The notes below the pieces were generated by a model. It had not been told where the DNA came from. It made no database searches and saw only the letters and a program-made list of their open reading frames with translations. Both the position numbers and the translations under genes were made by a program. Of a DNA stretch of 64,000 nucleotides, positions 16,999 through 25,770 are shown piece after piece (the stretch's first letter is position 1; each line of letters opens with the position of its first letter). Origin of the DNA: Bacillota bacterium (GTDB lineage: Bacteria > Bacillota > Clostridia > Acetivibrionales > DTU013); contig JAEXNT010000015.1 of the NCBI GenBank assembly GCA_023439545.1, forward strand, positions 10,002 to 74,001. The letters are read 5' to 3'.

Positions 16999-18312
16999 CT
17001 AATTTATCAGCCCGGCGATCGCAGTGCCTATCAGTGTGCCGTTGTCCACCTTCACAAATTCGCAGTAAATACCTTTGGTCTCGTTCGTGTAGGTCTTTAT
17101 ATAATGATCCAGCTTGCTGCGGAATAGCTTCGATTTATAGAAGGTCGAGCCGTCTGCCGTTATGCATACCGGCCTGCAGGGATCCGTTCCCTTGCCTGTC
17201 TTTTCAATCACAGCCGTAAGGCTGAATGCGACATACATCGCCATTCTCTCAAATATTGCATCGATCAGGTAATACATGATTGTCCTGTCATCCTCGGAGC
17301 CTGACATCGCGCAGCATTTCGCAAGCACGTTATCGCCGTAGGGATAGAACAGAAAATCGTCAATCTCTTTGGAAGCCAGCTCCCTTACGTTTTTGAAGCC
17401 TTCGGCAAACCCGGCCGAAAACAGCCCTTCCTCCGCTGCCTTGCGGATCACGGTAAGGATCATTCCTCCCTGGTAAGCGCCTGAAATAGTCTTTTCAAAG
17501 GTGAATTCCCCGGGATTAGCAGTTGTGTTATCAAAATCAATGTCCAGTTCGCCTCGCGGAGCTTTGCCGTAACCGCCGGACTCGATGTTGATAAGCATCA
17601 GTTCGTCTTTACCGAGCAATCCAGGCGCCTTGACGATATTTGAGCTGTTCTCGGCATAGCAGATATTGGTCCCTGTGCCGAGTATGAATCCGATATAGCT
17701 GTCGAATACCCTGTCTGGCGATGCAGCCTTACCTGCAAGCAGTGTCGCAACGGTATCGTTCAGAACTATGATCTCCTTGTCCTTTTCAAAACCGCGCTTC
17801 CTGAATACATTAATAAGGTTCCTTCCGAGCAGTTCGCCCTTGACGTCCCTTATTTTGACTTCCTTGCTGAATTTGATCATCCTGCCGTCCCTGTCGGGCA
17901 ATATCTCCGTCGGATAGGAAAAGCAGAAGCTGATTTTATCGCTGCGGTGAAGCACAGGCTGTATGTAGTCCGCCATATTTTCAAAGAACTCTTCCTTCGA
18001 AATCTCGCCTTTGGTTCCAGGCATCGTATATAATTTGAAGTCTTCCGTCACGAGTTTTTTATTTTCATCGAAATGTATCACAGCCACCCTGAAATTGGTC
18101 CCTCCCGCGTCGACCGCGATGACGGGCTCATTGACCGGCAGCTCCTTCTCCATGCCTATGTACGTCGGGATCATCAACAGAGACCCCGAACCTTTAAGCC
18201 CATTTCGCATTTCCTTTATGAACAACTCGCAATTTTTATCAAGATCGACGCCTGATACGTCCATCCCGTATTTTTTAAGGAACCCTTCGACTTTTTTTCT
18301 TTGCCCCAGCAT
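16999..18312 (-). CDS. Hexokinase of the eukaryotic-type family
   Basis: Sugar kinase of 437 residues that phosphorylates glucose or related hexoses with ATP. Motifs match the hexokinase family rather than bacterial Glk or ROK kinases: VIAVDAGGTNFRVAV (phosphate 1 loop), SFCFSYPTE, VLNDTVATLLAG (catalytic Asp), FILGTGTNICY, FEKTISGAYQGGM and CITADGSTFYKS. GGAGG lies 6 nt before the ATG at 18312; an in-frame GTG one codon earlier is also possible. It sits between ecfT and truA, genes that are usually adjacent, so it seems to be a local insertion. Confidence 0.9.
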   Translation of the reverse strand: MLGQRKKVEGFLKKYGMDVSGVDLDKNCELFIKEMRNGLKGSGSLLMIPTYIGMEKELPVNEPVIAVDAGGTNFRVAVIHFDENKKLVTEDFKLYTMPGTKGEISKEEFFENMADYIQPVLHRSDKISFCFSYPTEILPDRDGRMIKFSKEVKIRDVKGELLGRNLINVFRKRGFEKDKEIIVLNDTVATLLAGKAASPDRVFDSYIGFILGTGTNICYAENSSNIVKAPGLLGKDELMLINIESGGYGKAPRGELDIDFDNTTANPGEFTFEKTISGAYQGGMILTVIRKAAEEGLFSAGFAEGFKNVRELASKEIDDFLFYPYGDNVLAKCCAMSGSEDDRTIMYYLIDAIFERMAMYVAFSLTAVIEKTGKGTDPCRPVCITADGSTFYKSKLFRSKLDHYIKTYTNETKGIYCEFVKVDNGTLIGTAIAGLIN

Positions 18313-18383
18313 CACATGCCTCCAAACTATAACTTATGTTATATAATATTGCACAAATCCGGCTATCGGCCGGAAAATGGGTC

Positions 18384-19187
18384 TTATAGATATTCCAGCA
18401 GCAGAAGCCCGGTAAAGAATACCACCGAAGTCACCCAAACCTTTATATCCGCTTCGGTGAGCTTGAGCTGGCGCATGCGCGTACGCCCCGTGCCTCCCCT
18501 GTAGCACCTCGCCTCCATAGCCGTGGCAAGCTCATCCGCGCGCCTGAAAGCGCTTACAAACAGCGGCACCAGCACCGGAATAAAGCTTTTTGCCCGCTGC
18601 ACAAGGTTACCGGTATCGAAATCCGCTCCTCTTGCCGCCTGGGCTTTCATTATCTTATCCGTCTCTTCCAGCAGCGTCGGAATAAACCTAAGCGCGATCG
18701 ACATCATCATTGCAAGCTCGTGCGCCGGTACACCTATTTTCTTCAAAGGATTGAGCAGCTTTTCAATGCCGTCCGTCAGCAATATGGGCGTAGTCGTAAA
18801 GGTCAGCAAAGAACCGCTTATAATGATCAGCGCAAGTCGTACCGCCAGCTTCAATGCCAGCTCGATGCCCTCGTATGTTATATATTTGAGAGGGACCGTT
18901 TGCGATATGGGCGTACCGTTCGTCGTAAAAATATTTACGACCGCGGTGAAAATTATGATGAAAAGCAGCGGTTTCAGTCCTTTGAGAGTATATTTCATTG
19001 GAACGCCCGAAATAAGCACGACAATCAACGTAAAGATCGTCAGCGCGGCAAAAGTCCAGAAACTGTTCACAAGGAATGTCATTACCATGAAGGCGATCGA
19101 CAGTATGATCTTCGTCCTGGGATCAGCCCTGTGAAGTATGGAATCGCCAGGTATGTACTGGCCGATGGTGATACTCGTATTCAGCAT
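18384..19187 (-). CDS. ecfT: ECF transporter transmembrane subunit EcfT
   Basis: Shared membrane subunit of energy-coupling-factor vitamin importers. The 267-residue product has about five hydrophobic segments and the two coupling motifs in the long cytoplasmic helices: KAQAARGAD and MEARCYRGG. It overlaps ecfA2 by 7 nt. The substrate-binding S components are not in the window. Confidence 0.93.
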   Translation of the reverse strand: MLNTSITIGQYIPGDSILHRADPRTKIILSIAFMVMTFLVNSFWTFAALTIFTLIVVLISGVPMKYTLKGLKPLLFIIIFTAVVNIFTTNGTPISQTVPLKYITYEGIELALKLAVRLALIIISGSLLTFTTTPILLTDGIEKLLNPLKKIGVPAHELAMMMSIALRFIPTLLEETDKIMKAQAARGADFDTGNLVQRAKSFIPVLVPLFVSAFRRADELATAMEARCYRGGTGRTRMRQLKLTEADIKVWVTSVVFFTGLLLLEYL

Positions 19188-20041
19188 GGTTTCTGCACCT
19201 CTTTTCTCAGGTGCTTGAGCAATTCATCGCGTGCGGCAGCCACCGTAAATATATTTTCATCTATTTCAGGCTTTATCTGTTTCAATCTCTTCATCAGGTA
19301 CGCGACCTGCGGGGCAGACAAGCCTATGCTTTCAAGCCTCGGGATATCCGCGAAAACCTTGGCCACGGAACCGTCGACCTCCACTTCGCCCCTGTTCATT
19401 ACGATAACGCGGCTGACAAGCTTTGCAACGTCCTCCATGCTATGCGAAACGAGAATGACCGTTATTCCCATCGTTTCATGTATCCTGGAGATAAATCCGA
19501 ATATCTCGTCCCTGCCTTTAGGATCAAGCCCGGCGGTTGGTTCGTCGAGCACCAGTATACCGGGGTTCATTACTAATACTCCCGCGATGGCGACACGCCT
19601 CTTCTGCCCTCCGGACAGTTCGAACGGCGACTTCTCAAGGATCTCTTCCTTTAAGCCCACGGCAGATATCACTTCAAGAACTTTTTTTCTTTTCTCCTCT
19701 TCAGGGAGGTTATCCCGCTGGAGCCCGAAAATAATATCCTTATACACTGTTTCTTCAAACAGCTGGTGCTCCGGATACTGGAACACAATACCTACGTGGC
19801 GTCTCAGTTCCTTGAGGCCCTTGCCCGTAGTCTCCTGCCCGTTGACAAGCACGCGTCCCGAAGCAGGTTTCAGAAGACCGTTGAAATGCTGTATCAGAGT
19901 CGACTTGCCTGAGCCTGTATGTCCAATTATGCCAATGAATTCACCGTCTTCGATTTTCAGGCTTATGTCCTTCAAAGCTATCTTTTCGAACGGCGTCCCC
20001 GGCATGTATATATGTGTAAGATTTTCTAAAACTATCGGCAT
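19181..20041 (-). CDS. ecfA2: ECF transporter ATP-binding subunit EcfA2
   Basis: ABC ATPase of 286 residues. Walker A is GHTGSGKS (about 42-49), the signature is ELSGGQKRRVAIAG, Walker B is ILVLDEPTAGLD and the switch His is in VILVSHSM. It is coupled to ecfT and should pair with EcfA1, whose gene lies 5.7 kb away at 25771-26631 instead of directly upstream. Confidence 0.93.
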   Translation of the reverse strand: MPIVLENLTHIYMPGTPFEKIALKDISLKIEDGEFIGIIGHTGSGKSTLIQHFNGLLKPASGRVLVNGQETTGKGLKELRRHVGIVFQYPEHQLFEETVYKDIIFGLQRDNLPEEEKRKKVLEVISAVGLKEEILEKSPFELSGGQKRRVAIAGVLVMNPGILVLDEPTAGLDPKGRDEIFGFISRIHETMGITVILVSHSMEDVAKLVSRVIVMNRGEVEVDGSVAKVFADIPRLESIGLSAPQVAYLMKRLKQIKPEIDENIFTVAAARDELLKHLRKEVQKPC

Positions 20042-20162
20042 TTAAATTCCCGGATCCTTCAATATTAATGGTGGTTTTTATTATATCAAAACACTATACA
20101 TTATAACAGTGTATATATTAACTTCAAGCCATATGCAAAAACGCACGCCAGTATTCATTTAT

Positions 20163-21308
20163 TCATTTAATTATCACAAGCAGGAGAAAATTCAGAGCGG
20201 TGAACAAAACGAGCCCGAAAATATTGTATAGACTGAAGCGGGACAGGTATTTACCGGCGCCCTCAGGATTGTCAGCGATATAAAGCTTGTAGGAAATGAC
20301 GCTCGCAAGCGAAGCTATTATTGTGCCCATACCTCCTATGTTGACACCGAGCAGCAGTTCCCTCCAATGCCCTGTAAAGTTGGACAGCAGTATTGCGCCA
20401 GGTACATTGCTGATCACCTGGCTGAGTACGATCGAACCGAAATACACTGAAATACGGCTGCCAAGTAAATCCCTCAGCATGCTGCCTACAACATTCAAGT
20501 GAGAAAGATTCCCGATAAAAATAAAAAAGCATATAAACGTCAGGAGCAGTCTGTAATCCACCCTCAGCAGCAGTTTACGGTTCAGGAGCAAGGCTGTGAG
20601 CGAGGCTGCGGCAAAAGCGATCCTGTAATCGATGATCCTAAAAACCGACAGAATTATGATAACGAAAACCAGGCTCCAAATGACAGCAACGCCTTTATTT
20701 GCCAGCCTTATGCCATCTAGTTCAACCTCTAGAGGCGTATTTTTACTTCTTTTATTAAGCAACAACAAAAATATAAGTCCGACGGCTGTAAAAAAGCCGA
20801 CAGTCGAGAAAAACTGCCCTGCGTCAAGTCCGTAATACGAGAAGATATAGAGGTTCTGAGGATTGCCCATGGGAGTCAGGCTGCTGCCTATGTTGGCAGC
20901 CAATGTCTGAAATATTATCGTCAGAGCCATATCCTGTCCGGATCTTTTCCCGATGATCAACGCCAGCGGCGCCAATGTCAGAAGGGCAACGTCATTTGTA
21001 AAGACCATGGAGGAAAAAAACGCGGCGAGTATCAGTACCAGCTGCACCTTACGGCTGCCTTCACACCTGTTAAGTATCCCTACGGACAATTTCTCCAGGA
21101 GCTGAAGCTCTTCGAATGCCTTTACTGCAAGCATTATATCGAACAGACTCGCCAACACCCTGAAATCGATATACTCCAGCCTGGGCTGGACGAAAAGGCA
21201 GCTTGCAAGCGCAAGCACCAGCGATGCTGTAAATACTATGTCCGTTTTAAAAATCTGCGTGATGGTATCCAGCCTTACGGCTTTTAGAGATACCGTTTTA
21301 GTCGTCAT
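20163..21308 (-). CDS. SLC13/ArsB-like anion permease
   Basis: Polytopic membrane protein of 381 residues with about ten hydrophobic segments. Two half-motifs typical of the ion transporter superfamily that includes ArsB, CitM and YbiR are seen: FTNDVALLTLAPLA with GSSLTPMGNPQN, and SNVPGAILLSNF with GGMGTIIASLAS. The substrate is probably an inorganic or organic anion but cannot be fixed. It sits at the left border of the block that interrupts the ecf gene order. Confidence 0.8.
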   Translation of the reverse strand: MTTKTVSLKAVRLDTITQIFKTDIVFTASLVLALASCLFVQPRLEYIDFRVLASLFDIMLAVKAFEELQLLEKLSVGILNRCEGSRKVQLVLILAAFFSSMVFTNDVALLTLAPLALIIGKRSGQDMALTIIFQTLAANIGSSLTPMGNPQNLYIFSYYGLDAGQFFSTVGFFTAVGLIFLLLLNKRSKNTPLEVELDGIRLANKGVAVIWSLVFVIIILSVFRIIDYRIAFAAASLTALLLNRKLLLRVDYRLLLTFICFFIFIGNLSHLNVVGSMLRDLLGSRISVYFGSIVLSQVISNVPGAILLSNFTGHWRELLLGVNIGGMGTIIASLASVISYKLYIADNPEGAGKYLSRFSLYNIFGLVLFTALNFLLLVIIK

Positions 21309-21514
21309 CGCTGTCCCCTTGAGATCCTTTGCGTGTATTCATGCCGCTTGTTGCCGTATAAGGCACAGGCAGCACAGTAAAGTCCATAACGTATATAGAA
21401 TAGTACTAAGGTTTCCATAATACAAGTAGTTTTTTACTTAGCGCCGTTTTTATTTTAGATTGCGAATCCAATATTGTATAATATAAGCAATCCTATATAT
21501 ATAAGGACAGGTTT

Positions 21515-22564
21515 ATGAAAAAAAGACTTATAATCGCTTGCTTGGTTTTATATTGCATGACCTTTATCTTGTATCCGTGCGGCAGCGGCGGGCAGGTTTC
21601 CGGTACCCCCGCCAAAATCCGGGCTGATGGCGATGCCTCATATATAAGTTCATCTAAGGTGGCTGCCAAAACAGTAGATTTGTTGATCGACGTCAATATC
21701 AACGAAAGTGAACAAAAGATTCTTATCCAGGCAGACGATACCGATAACCCGATTTTGCTTTATATCCATGGCGGTCCCGGTGATCCTGCAATGATGTTTT
21801 CCCATACTTACTCCGATTTGCTCCGGAACAGGTTTGTTTTTGTGAACTGGGATCAGAGAGGAGCCGGATTATCCTGGCATGAAGGTATGGATGAATCAAA
21901 GATCACCGAGGATCAGCTTGTCGACGATGCATTGGAACTCACACGCTTCCTTATTCAATCATATAAGAAGGACAAGATATATATAATCGGGCATTCGTAT
22001 GGCAGCATAATAGGTATGCGGCTTGCATCCGAACATCCCGAATTGTACCATGCTTATATCGGAATCGGGCAGGTACTGGATTGGAACAGGTCTGTCTCAT
22101 ATACGAGGAAATGGTTGACCGCTGAAATGAAGAAGGCTGGAGACGTGGAAGGGCTGAAAAAGCTTGAAAGCAGCGCTGTACCTGATATGAATGCAGTAAT
22201 CGGATATGGGGGCCACACACATAAGGCGATCGATTATGACAAAATAATCAAGAACTCACCCTATTATTTCGACGGATATATAGATCTGAAAAACAAGGCA
22301 AGAGAGCTGGTACAGAGAAATATAGCCAAAAGCAGAAGTACAATGTCCTTCTGGGATATTGAAAAATTCCGGATCCCGATATATTTTTTCGAGGGAAGAT
22401 TCGATCATGTCACTGCATGCGCACCCGAACTCGTTATTGAGTTCTGTGATAAAATAGAAGCGCCGGAGAAAGAAACCGTCTGGTTCGAAGATTCCGCCCA
22501 TATGCCGAATCTGCAGGAGCCCGTCAAATTTCAACAAATGATCATAGAAAAGCTTTTAAAGTGA
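21515..22564 (+). CDS. Secreted alpha/beta hydrolase, proline-iminopeptidase-like
   Basis: 349-residue hydrolase. The N-terminus (about 1-30) is a hydrophobic signal or anchor ending near LYPCGSGG; it lacks a canonical lipobox, so lipidation is uncertain. The alpha/beta hydrolase core shows LYIHGGPGDPA (oxyanion region), NWDQRGAGLSW, nucleophile Ser in IGHSYGSIIG, and the likely Asp in EGRFDHV and His in SAHMPNL. HGGPG and DQRG are typical of proline iminopeptidase-like peptidases. The substrate is unknown. Confidence 0.85.
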   Translation: MKKRLIIACLVLYCMTFILYPCGSGGQVSGTPAKIRADGDASYISSSKVAAKTVDLLIDVNINESEQKILIQADDTDNPILLYIHGGPGDPAMMFSHTYSDLLRNRFVFVNWDQRGAGLSWHEGMDESKITEDQLVDDALELTRFLIQSYKKDKIYIIGHSYGSIIGMRLASEHPELYHAYIGIGQVLDWNRSVSYTRKWLTAEMKKAGDVEGLKKLESSAVPDMNAVIGYGGHTHKAIDYDKIIKNSPYYFDGYIDLKNKARELVQRNIAKSRSTMSFWDIEKFRIPIYFFEGRFDHVTACAPELVIEFCDKIEAPEKETVWFEDSAHMPNLQEPVKFQQMIIEKLLK

Positions 22565-22638
22565 GCAATATAGTAATATAATTTTTTCGGCAACCGGAAT
22601 ATATAAAGTAAGGAAATAATTCAAGAAAGAGGTCCGAA

Positions 22639-23241
22639 ATGAGCGAAAACGAGCATTATTATTCGGAGCACCCGACTTCTGCCATAAAGGAACGGGAATT
22701 CACACAAAAAATTAAAAATACCGAACTGACTCTTTCTTCAGTCAGCGGAGTCTTTGCGTTCGAAGACCGTGTAGATAGAGCCTCTTTGCTATTGATCGAA
22801 GCCTTCGAGCCTTCTGGTTCAACAGTGCTGGACCTCGGCTGCGGGTACGGCGCGGTAGGTTTATTTGTAAAGGCCATGTACGGAAAACAGTCGGTAACGC
22901 TCTCGGATGTAAATGAAAGAGCTGTCGATTATGCCGTGAAGAATGCGTCTAAAAACCGTCTTGAGGTTAAAGCTGTAAAAAGCGACCTTTATTCAGCCTT
23001 TGACGGAATCAGATACGACGATATAGTGACGAATCCGCCGCTTGCCGCTGGGAAAAAACTGCTTACGCAGCTTATCAACGAAGCCTTCGATCATTTAAAC
23101 CCGAATGGAGCGCTATGGCTGGTCGCCTACCACAACAAAGGCGGCGAGACCCTGAGGGAGATTATGCGCGGCAGGTTCGGCAACTCGGAGGATGTTGTGA
23201 AGAGCGGCGGGATTCGAGTTTACAGATCGGTGAAAAAATGA
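22639..23241 (+). CDS. Class I SAM methyltransferase, RsmC/RlmG-like
   Basis: 200-residue methyltransferase. The SAM site is VLDLGCGYGAVG (about 66-77) and the active-site motif DIVTNPPLAAGK (NPPL) is characteristic of guanine-N2 rRNA methyltransferases such as RsmC. The short form without the N-terminal duplicate is common in Firmicutes. It follows the hydrolase on the plus strand with its own AGAGG site. Modification of rRNA is inferred from the family. Confidence 0.88.
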   Translation: MSENEHYYSEHPTSAIKEREFTQKIKNTELTLSSVSGVFAFEDRVDRASLLLIEAFEPSGSTVLDLGCGYGAVGLFVKAMYGKQSVTLSDVNERAVDYAVKNASKNRLEVKAVKSDLYSAFDGIRYDDIVTNPPLAAGKKLLTQLINEAFDHLNPNGALWLVAYHNKGGETLREIMRGRFGNSEDVVKSGGIRVYRSVKK

Positions 23242-23320
23242 AAACGCCCGAAAGTGACAGCCGAACACTATAAAAGCGCTGTCCGGCTCATATTGCATCA
23301 GATCGGAAAGGATGGTTATC

Positions 23321-23830
23321 ATGGATATTCAAGAAGCTATATTTACAAGAAGAAGCATTCGTAAATTCACAGGCGAAGCAGTGGATGACAAAACCCTCGA
23401 ACTTGTGATCAGAGCAGGATGTCAGGCGCCTTCCGCCCATAATAAGCAGCCGTGGCACTTTGTGGTCGTAAAAGGCAAGGAACTCCTGCAAAGCATCTCG
23501 GAAGGCCATCCGTATGCTAAAATGCTTCCTCAGGCAGGCTGCGCCATAGTCGTCTGCGGCGACAAGGAACTTGAAGGCATACCGGGTTTCATTGCCGAGG
23601 ACTGCTCCGCTGCCATCCAAAACATGTTGCTCATTGCTCACGGTAATGGATTGGGTGCGGTATGGTGCGCTATTAATCCCGTCGGCAAGCTTATTAAGCT
23701 ATTTACAAAGCTGCTTGAGCTTCCGAGAAACATCCTGCCCGTCGGCATGGTGGTAATAGGCTATCCTGACATGACCGCCAGTACGATTGACCGTTATGAT
23801 GAAGCAAGAGTGCACAAGGAAACGTGGTGA
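23321..23830 (+). CDS. Nitroreductase family FMN oxidoreductase
   Basis: 169-residue flavoprotein. The start MDIQEAIFTRRSIRKF at 23321 has AAAGG at good spacing; an ATG three codons earlier is too close to it. FMN-binding motifs include RRSIRKF, APSAHNKQPWHF, and GFIAEDCSAAIQNMLL with GLGAVWC near the middle and the C-terminal VVIGYP. The natural electron acceptor cannot be told from sequence. Confidence 0.88.
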   Translation: MDIQEAIFTRRSIRKFTGEAVDDKTLELVIRAGCQAPSAHNKQPWHFVVVKGKELLQSISEGHPYAKMLPQAGCAIVVCGDKELEGIPGFIAEDCSAAIQNMLLIAHGNGLGAVWCAINPVGKLIKLFTKLLELPRNILPVGMVVIGYPDMTASTIDRYDEARVHKETW

Positions 23831-23967
23831 GCCAGGATTATATATACTTTACCAGTCGGATAGACCGCACTTGTTATATAGCGACAGACAATTATACTTT
23901 CTTCGCGTAAATCCAGGTATAAATAGGCTATTAATTTAGAAGGGTAAGTTATAAAGGAGGGTCTCAA

Positions 23968-24339
23968 GTGTTAAGAAAAATTGAGGCAGTTTACTCCATT
24001 GTGATAGGAGTATCTGTTTTAGGAATGTGGATTATGATATTGTTGACAGGCGGTATATCTGAGAAGCCGATAGAAATATCATTACATTTAATTTCTGAGT
24101 TCTCAATGTCTATTCTTTTATTGATCAGTGGTATTAGCATTCTCAGAGGTAAGAAATATGGGAGAACAATATTCCATATTTCTAACGGAATGCTGATTTA
24201 CTTTGTTATGAATGCAGCAGGATATTACGGGCAAAGAAATAATTTTGTAATGGTGGGTATGTTTGCAGTAATTTTCGTTATTTCATCGATATTTTTGCTC
24301 TTGGAGACAATCAAAAGATCAAATAACATTGACACTTAA
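23968..24339 (+). CDS. Small four-helix membrane protein, unknown
   Basis: 123-residue hydrophobic protein starting with GTG, with AAAGGAGGG upstream. Four transmembrane segments are likely (about 8-27, 41-60, 70-88, 93-112), and the C-terminus is charged. No family was recognised. The trpS promoter begins inside its last codons, so it is not co-transcribed with trpS from that promoter. Confidence 0.65.
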   Translation: MLRKIEAVYSIVIGVSVLGMWIMILLTGGISEKPIEISLHLISEFSMSILLLISGISILRGKKYGRTIFHISNGMLIYFVMNAAGYYGQRNNFVMVGMFAVIFVISSIFLLLETIKRSNNIDT

Positions 24340-24357
24340 GCGAACTGTTTATAATAT
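24329..24357 (+). promoter_or_regulatory. Sigma-A promoter of T-box-trpS
   Basis: TTGACA at 24329-24334 and TAATAT at 24352-24357 with a 17-nt spacer (TATAAT at 24350 gives 15 nt). It overlaps the stop of the preceding gene and lies about 30 nt before the T-box leader. Confidence 0.75.
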
Positions 24358-24384
24358 AAAGTAAATAAATATTAAACCGTTGAG

Positions 24385-24613
24385 TAAGAAGAGTAAGTAT
24401 ATGATTTGAATTAGCAGAGAACTGCTGTTGGTGAGAATGCAGAATTTCGATATATACCGAATGGACTTATGAGGGCGGCCCGAACACTTAGGTCGAGTAG
24501 GAGCCGACGGAAATCCTGACCGTTATGATGGACGCATATGTTAGTATGTTGGTTGTTGCATTGGTGGCAAAAGAAGTTGGAATTCTTATCCTGTGTAGGA
24601 TAAGAATTTTTTT
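24385..24613 (+). promoter_or_regulatory. T-box riboswitch, tryptophan specifier, with terminator
   Basis: Leader RNA that reads uncharged tRNA-Trp. The AGAGA start of stem I and distal GGTGAGAATGCAG are present; the specifier TGG is at 24462-24464 in CGAATGGACTT; a GAGTAGGAGCCGACGG...CCGTTA block resembles stem III/linker. The T-box itself is atypical: TTGGTGGCAA (24561-24570) in place of the common TGGTACCGCG, but TGGC can pair with the GCCA end of tRNA-Trp. A strong terminator follows (24581-24613, 12-bp stem and T7). Trp specificity fits the downstream trpS. Confidence 0.85.
24581..24613 (+). terminator. Intrinsic terminator of the trpS T-box
   Basis: AATTCTTATCC (24581-24591) pairs with AGGATAAGAATT (24597-24608) around TGTGT, followed by a T-run to 24613. 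It is the off state of the T-box switch. Confidence 0.9.
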
Positions 24614-24651
24614 ATTATATTAACATCGAATAATCAGCTGGGAGGTATGAA

Positions 24652-25734
24652 ATGAAAAAGATAATTTTGACTGGCGACAGACCTACAGGGAGGCTCCATA
24701 TCGGCCATTATACCGGCTCTATCAGGCGAAGGGTCGAACTACAGAATTCGGGGGTGTTCGATGAGATATTCATCATGGTTGCCGATGCCCAGGCACTCAC
24801 CGATAATGCGGACAATCCTGAAAAAGTCCGTCAGAATATTGTAGAAGTGGCATTGGACTATCTGGCATGCGGCATTGACCCTGCCAAGTCCACACTTTTT
24901 GTTCAATCCCAGATTCCCGAGCTGTGCGAACTGACCTATTACTATATGAATTTGGTGACAGTATCTCGCTTGCAAAGAAATCCTACCGTAAAGACGGAAA
25001 TAAAAATGAGAAACTTCGAAGAGAGTATTCCTGTTGGATTCTTTATCTATCCTGTCAGTCAGGCTGCGGACATAACCGCCTTCAAGGCAACAACAGTGCC
25101 CGTCGGTGAAGACCAGCTTCCAATGATAGAACAAACAAGAGAGATCGTAAAGAAATTCAATTCAATATACAGTGAAGTCCTTATCGAACCCGATGCTTTA
25201 CTGCCGGATAATAAAGCCAGCCTGAGACTTCCCGGAACCGACGGAAAGACGAAAATGAGCAAGTCACTTAATAACTGTATTTATTTATCGGATACGGCAG
25301 ACGAAATAAAGAAAAAGGTCATGGGAATGTACACAGACCCGAATCATTTACGAGTAGAAGACCCCGGCAATGTGGAAGGAAATCCTGTCTTTACTTATCT
25401 TGACGCCTTTTGCAGGGATGAGCATTTCCTGCGCTATCTACCGGAATACAATAATTTGGATGAACTAAAAGAACATTATACCAGAGGCGGTCTTGGCGAC
25501 GTAAAAATAAAAAAGCTTTTGAATGCAGTTTTGCAGGAAGAACTTGAACCTATCCGCACGAATAGAGGAGAATTTGCGAAAGATATTCCGGAGGTTTACA
25601 ACATCCTGCAAAAGGGAAGCTGCAAGGCAAAAGAGATCGCAGCGAATACCCTGTCGGAGGTAAAAAGCGCAATGAAAATAAATTACTTCGAAGATAAGGA
25701 ATTAATCGACGCTCAAGTCAGAAGGCTTGGTTGA
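24652..25734 (+). CDS. trpS: Tryptophanyl-tRNA synthetase
   Basis: Class I aminoacyl-tRNA synthetase of 360 residues. The HIGH motif is in GRLHIGHYTGS and the KMSKS motif in GKTKMSKSLN; IYPVSQAADITAF and PVGEDQLPMIE fit the TrpRS active site. GGGAGG lies 7 nt before the ATG. Expression is controlled by the upstream Trp T-box. The gene lies on the plus strand, convergent with ecfA1. Confidence 0.97.
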   Translation: MKKIILTGDRPTGRLHIGHYTGSIRRRVELQNSGVFDEIFIMVADAQALTDNADNPEKVRQNIVEVALDYLACGIDPAKSTLFVQSQIPELCELTYYYMNLVTVSRLQRNPTVKTEIKMRNFEESIPVGFFIYPVSQAADITAFKATTVPVGEDQLPMIEQTREIVKKFNSIYSEVLIEPDALLPDNKASLRLPGTDGKTKMSKSLNNCIYLSDTADEIKKKVMGMYTDPNHLRVEDPGNVEGNPVFTYLDAFCRDEHFLRYLPEYNNLDELKEHYTRGGLGDVKIKKLLNAVLQEELEPIRTNRGEFAKDIPEVYNILQKGSCKAKEIAANTLSEVKSAMKINYFEDKELIDAQVRRLG

Positions 25735-25770
25735 TGGAACTCCCAGCCGATTCATCAAGTAAAGATTAAA

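Noticed and set aside
18720..20045. A 441-codon open frame on the plus strand
   Set aside because: It lies antisense to ecfT and ecfA2, whose motifs are unmistakable; its own translation shows no domain and is biased by the complementary codons.
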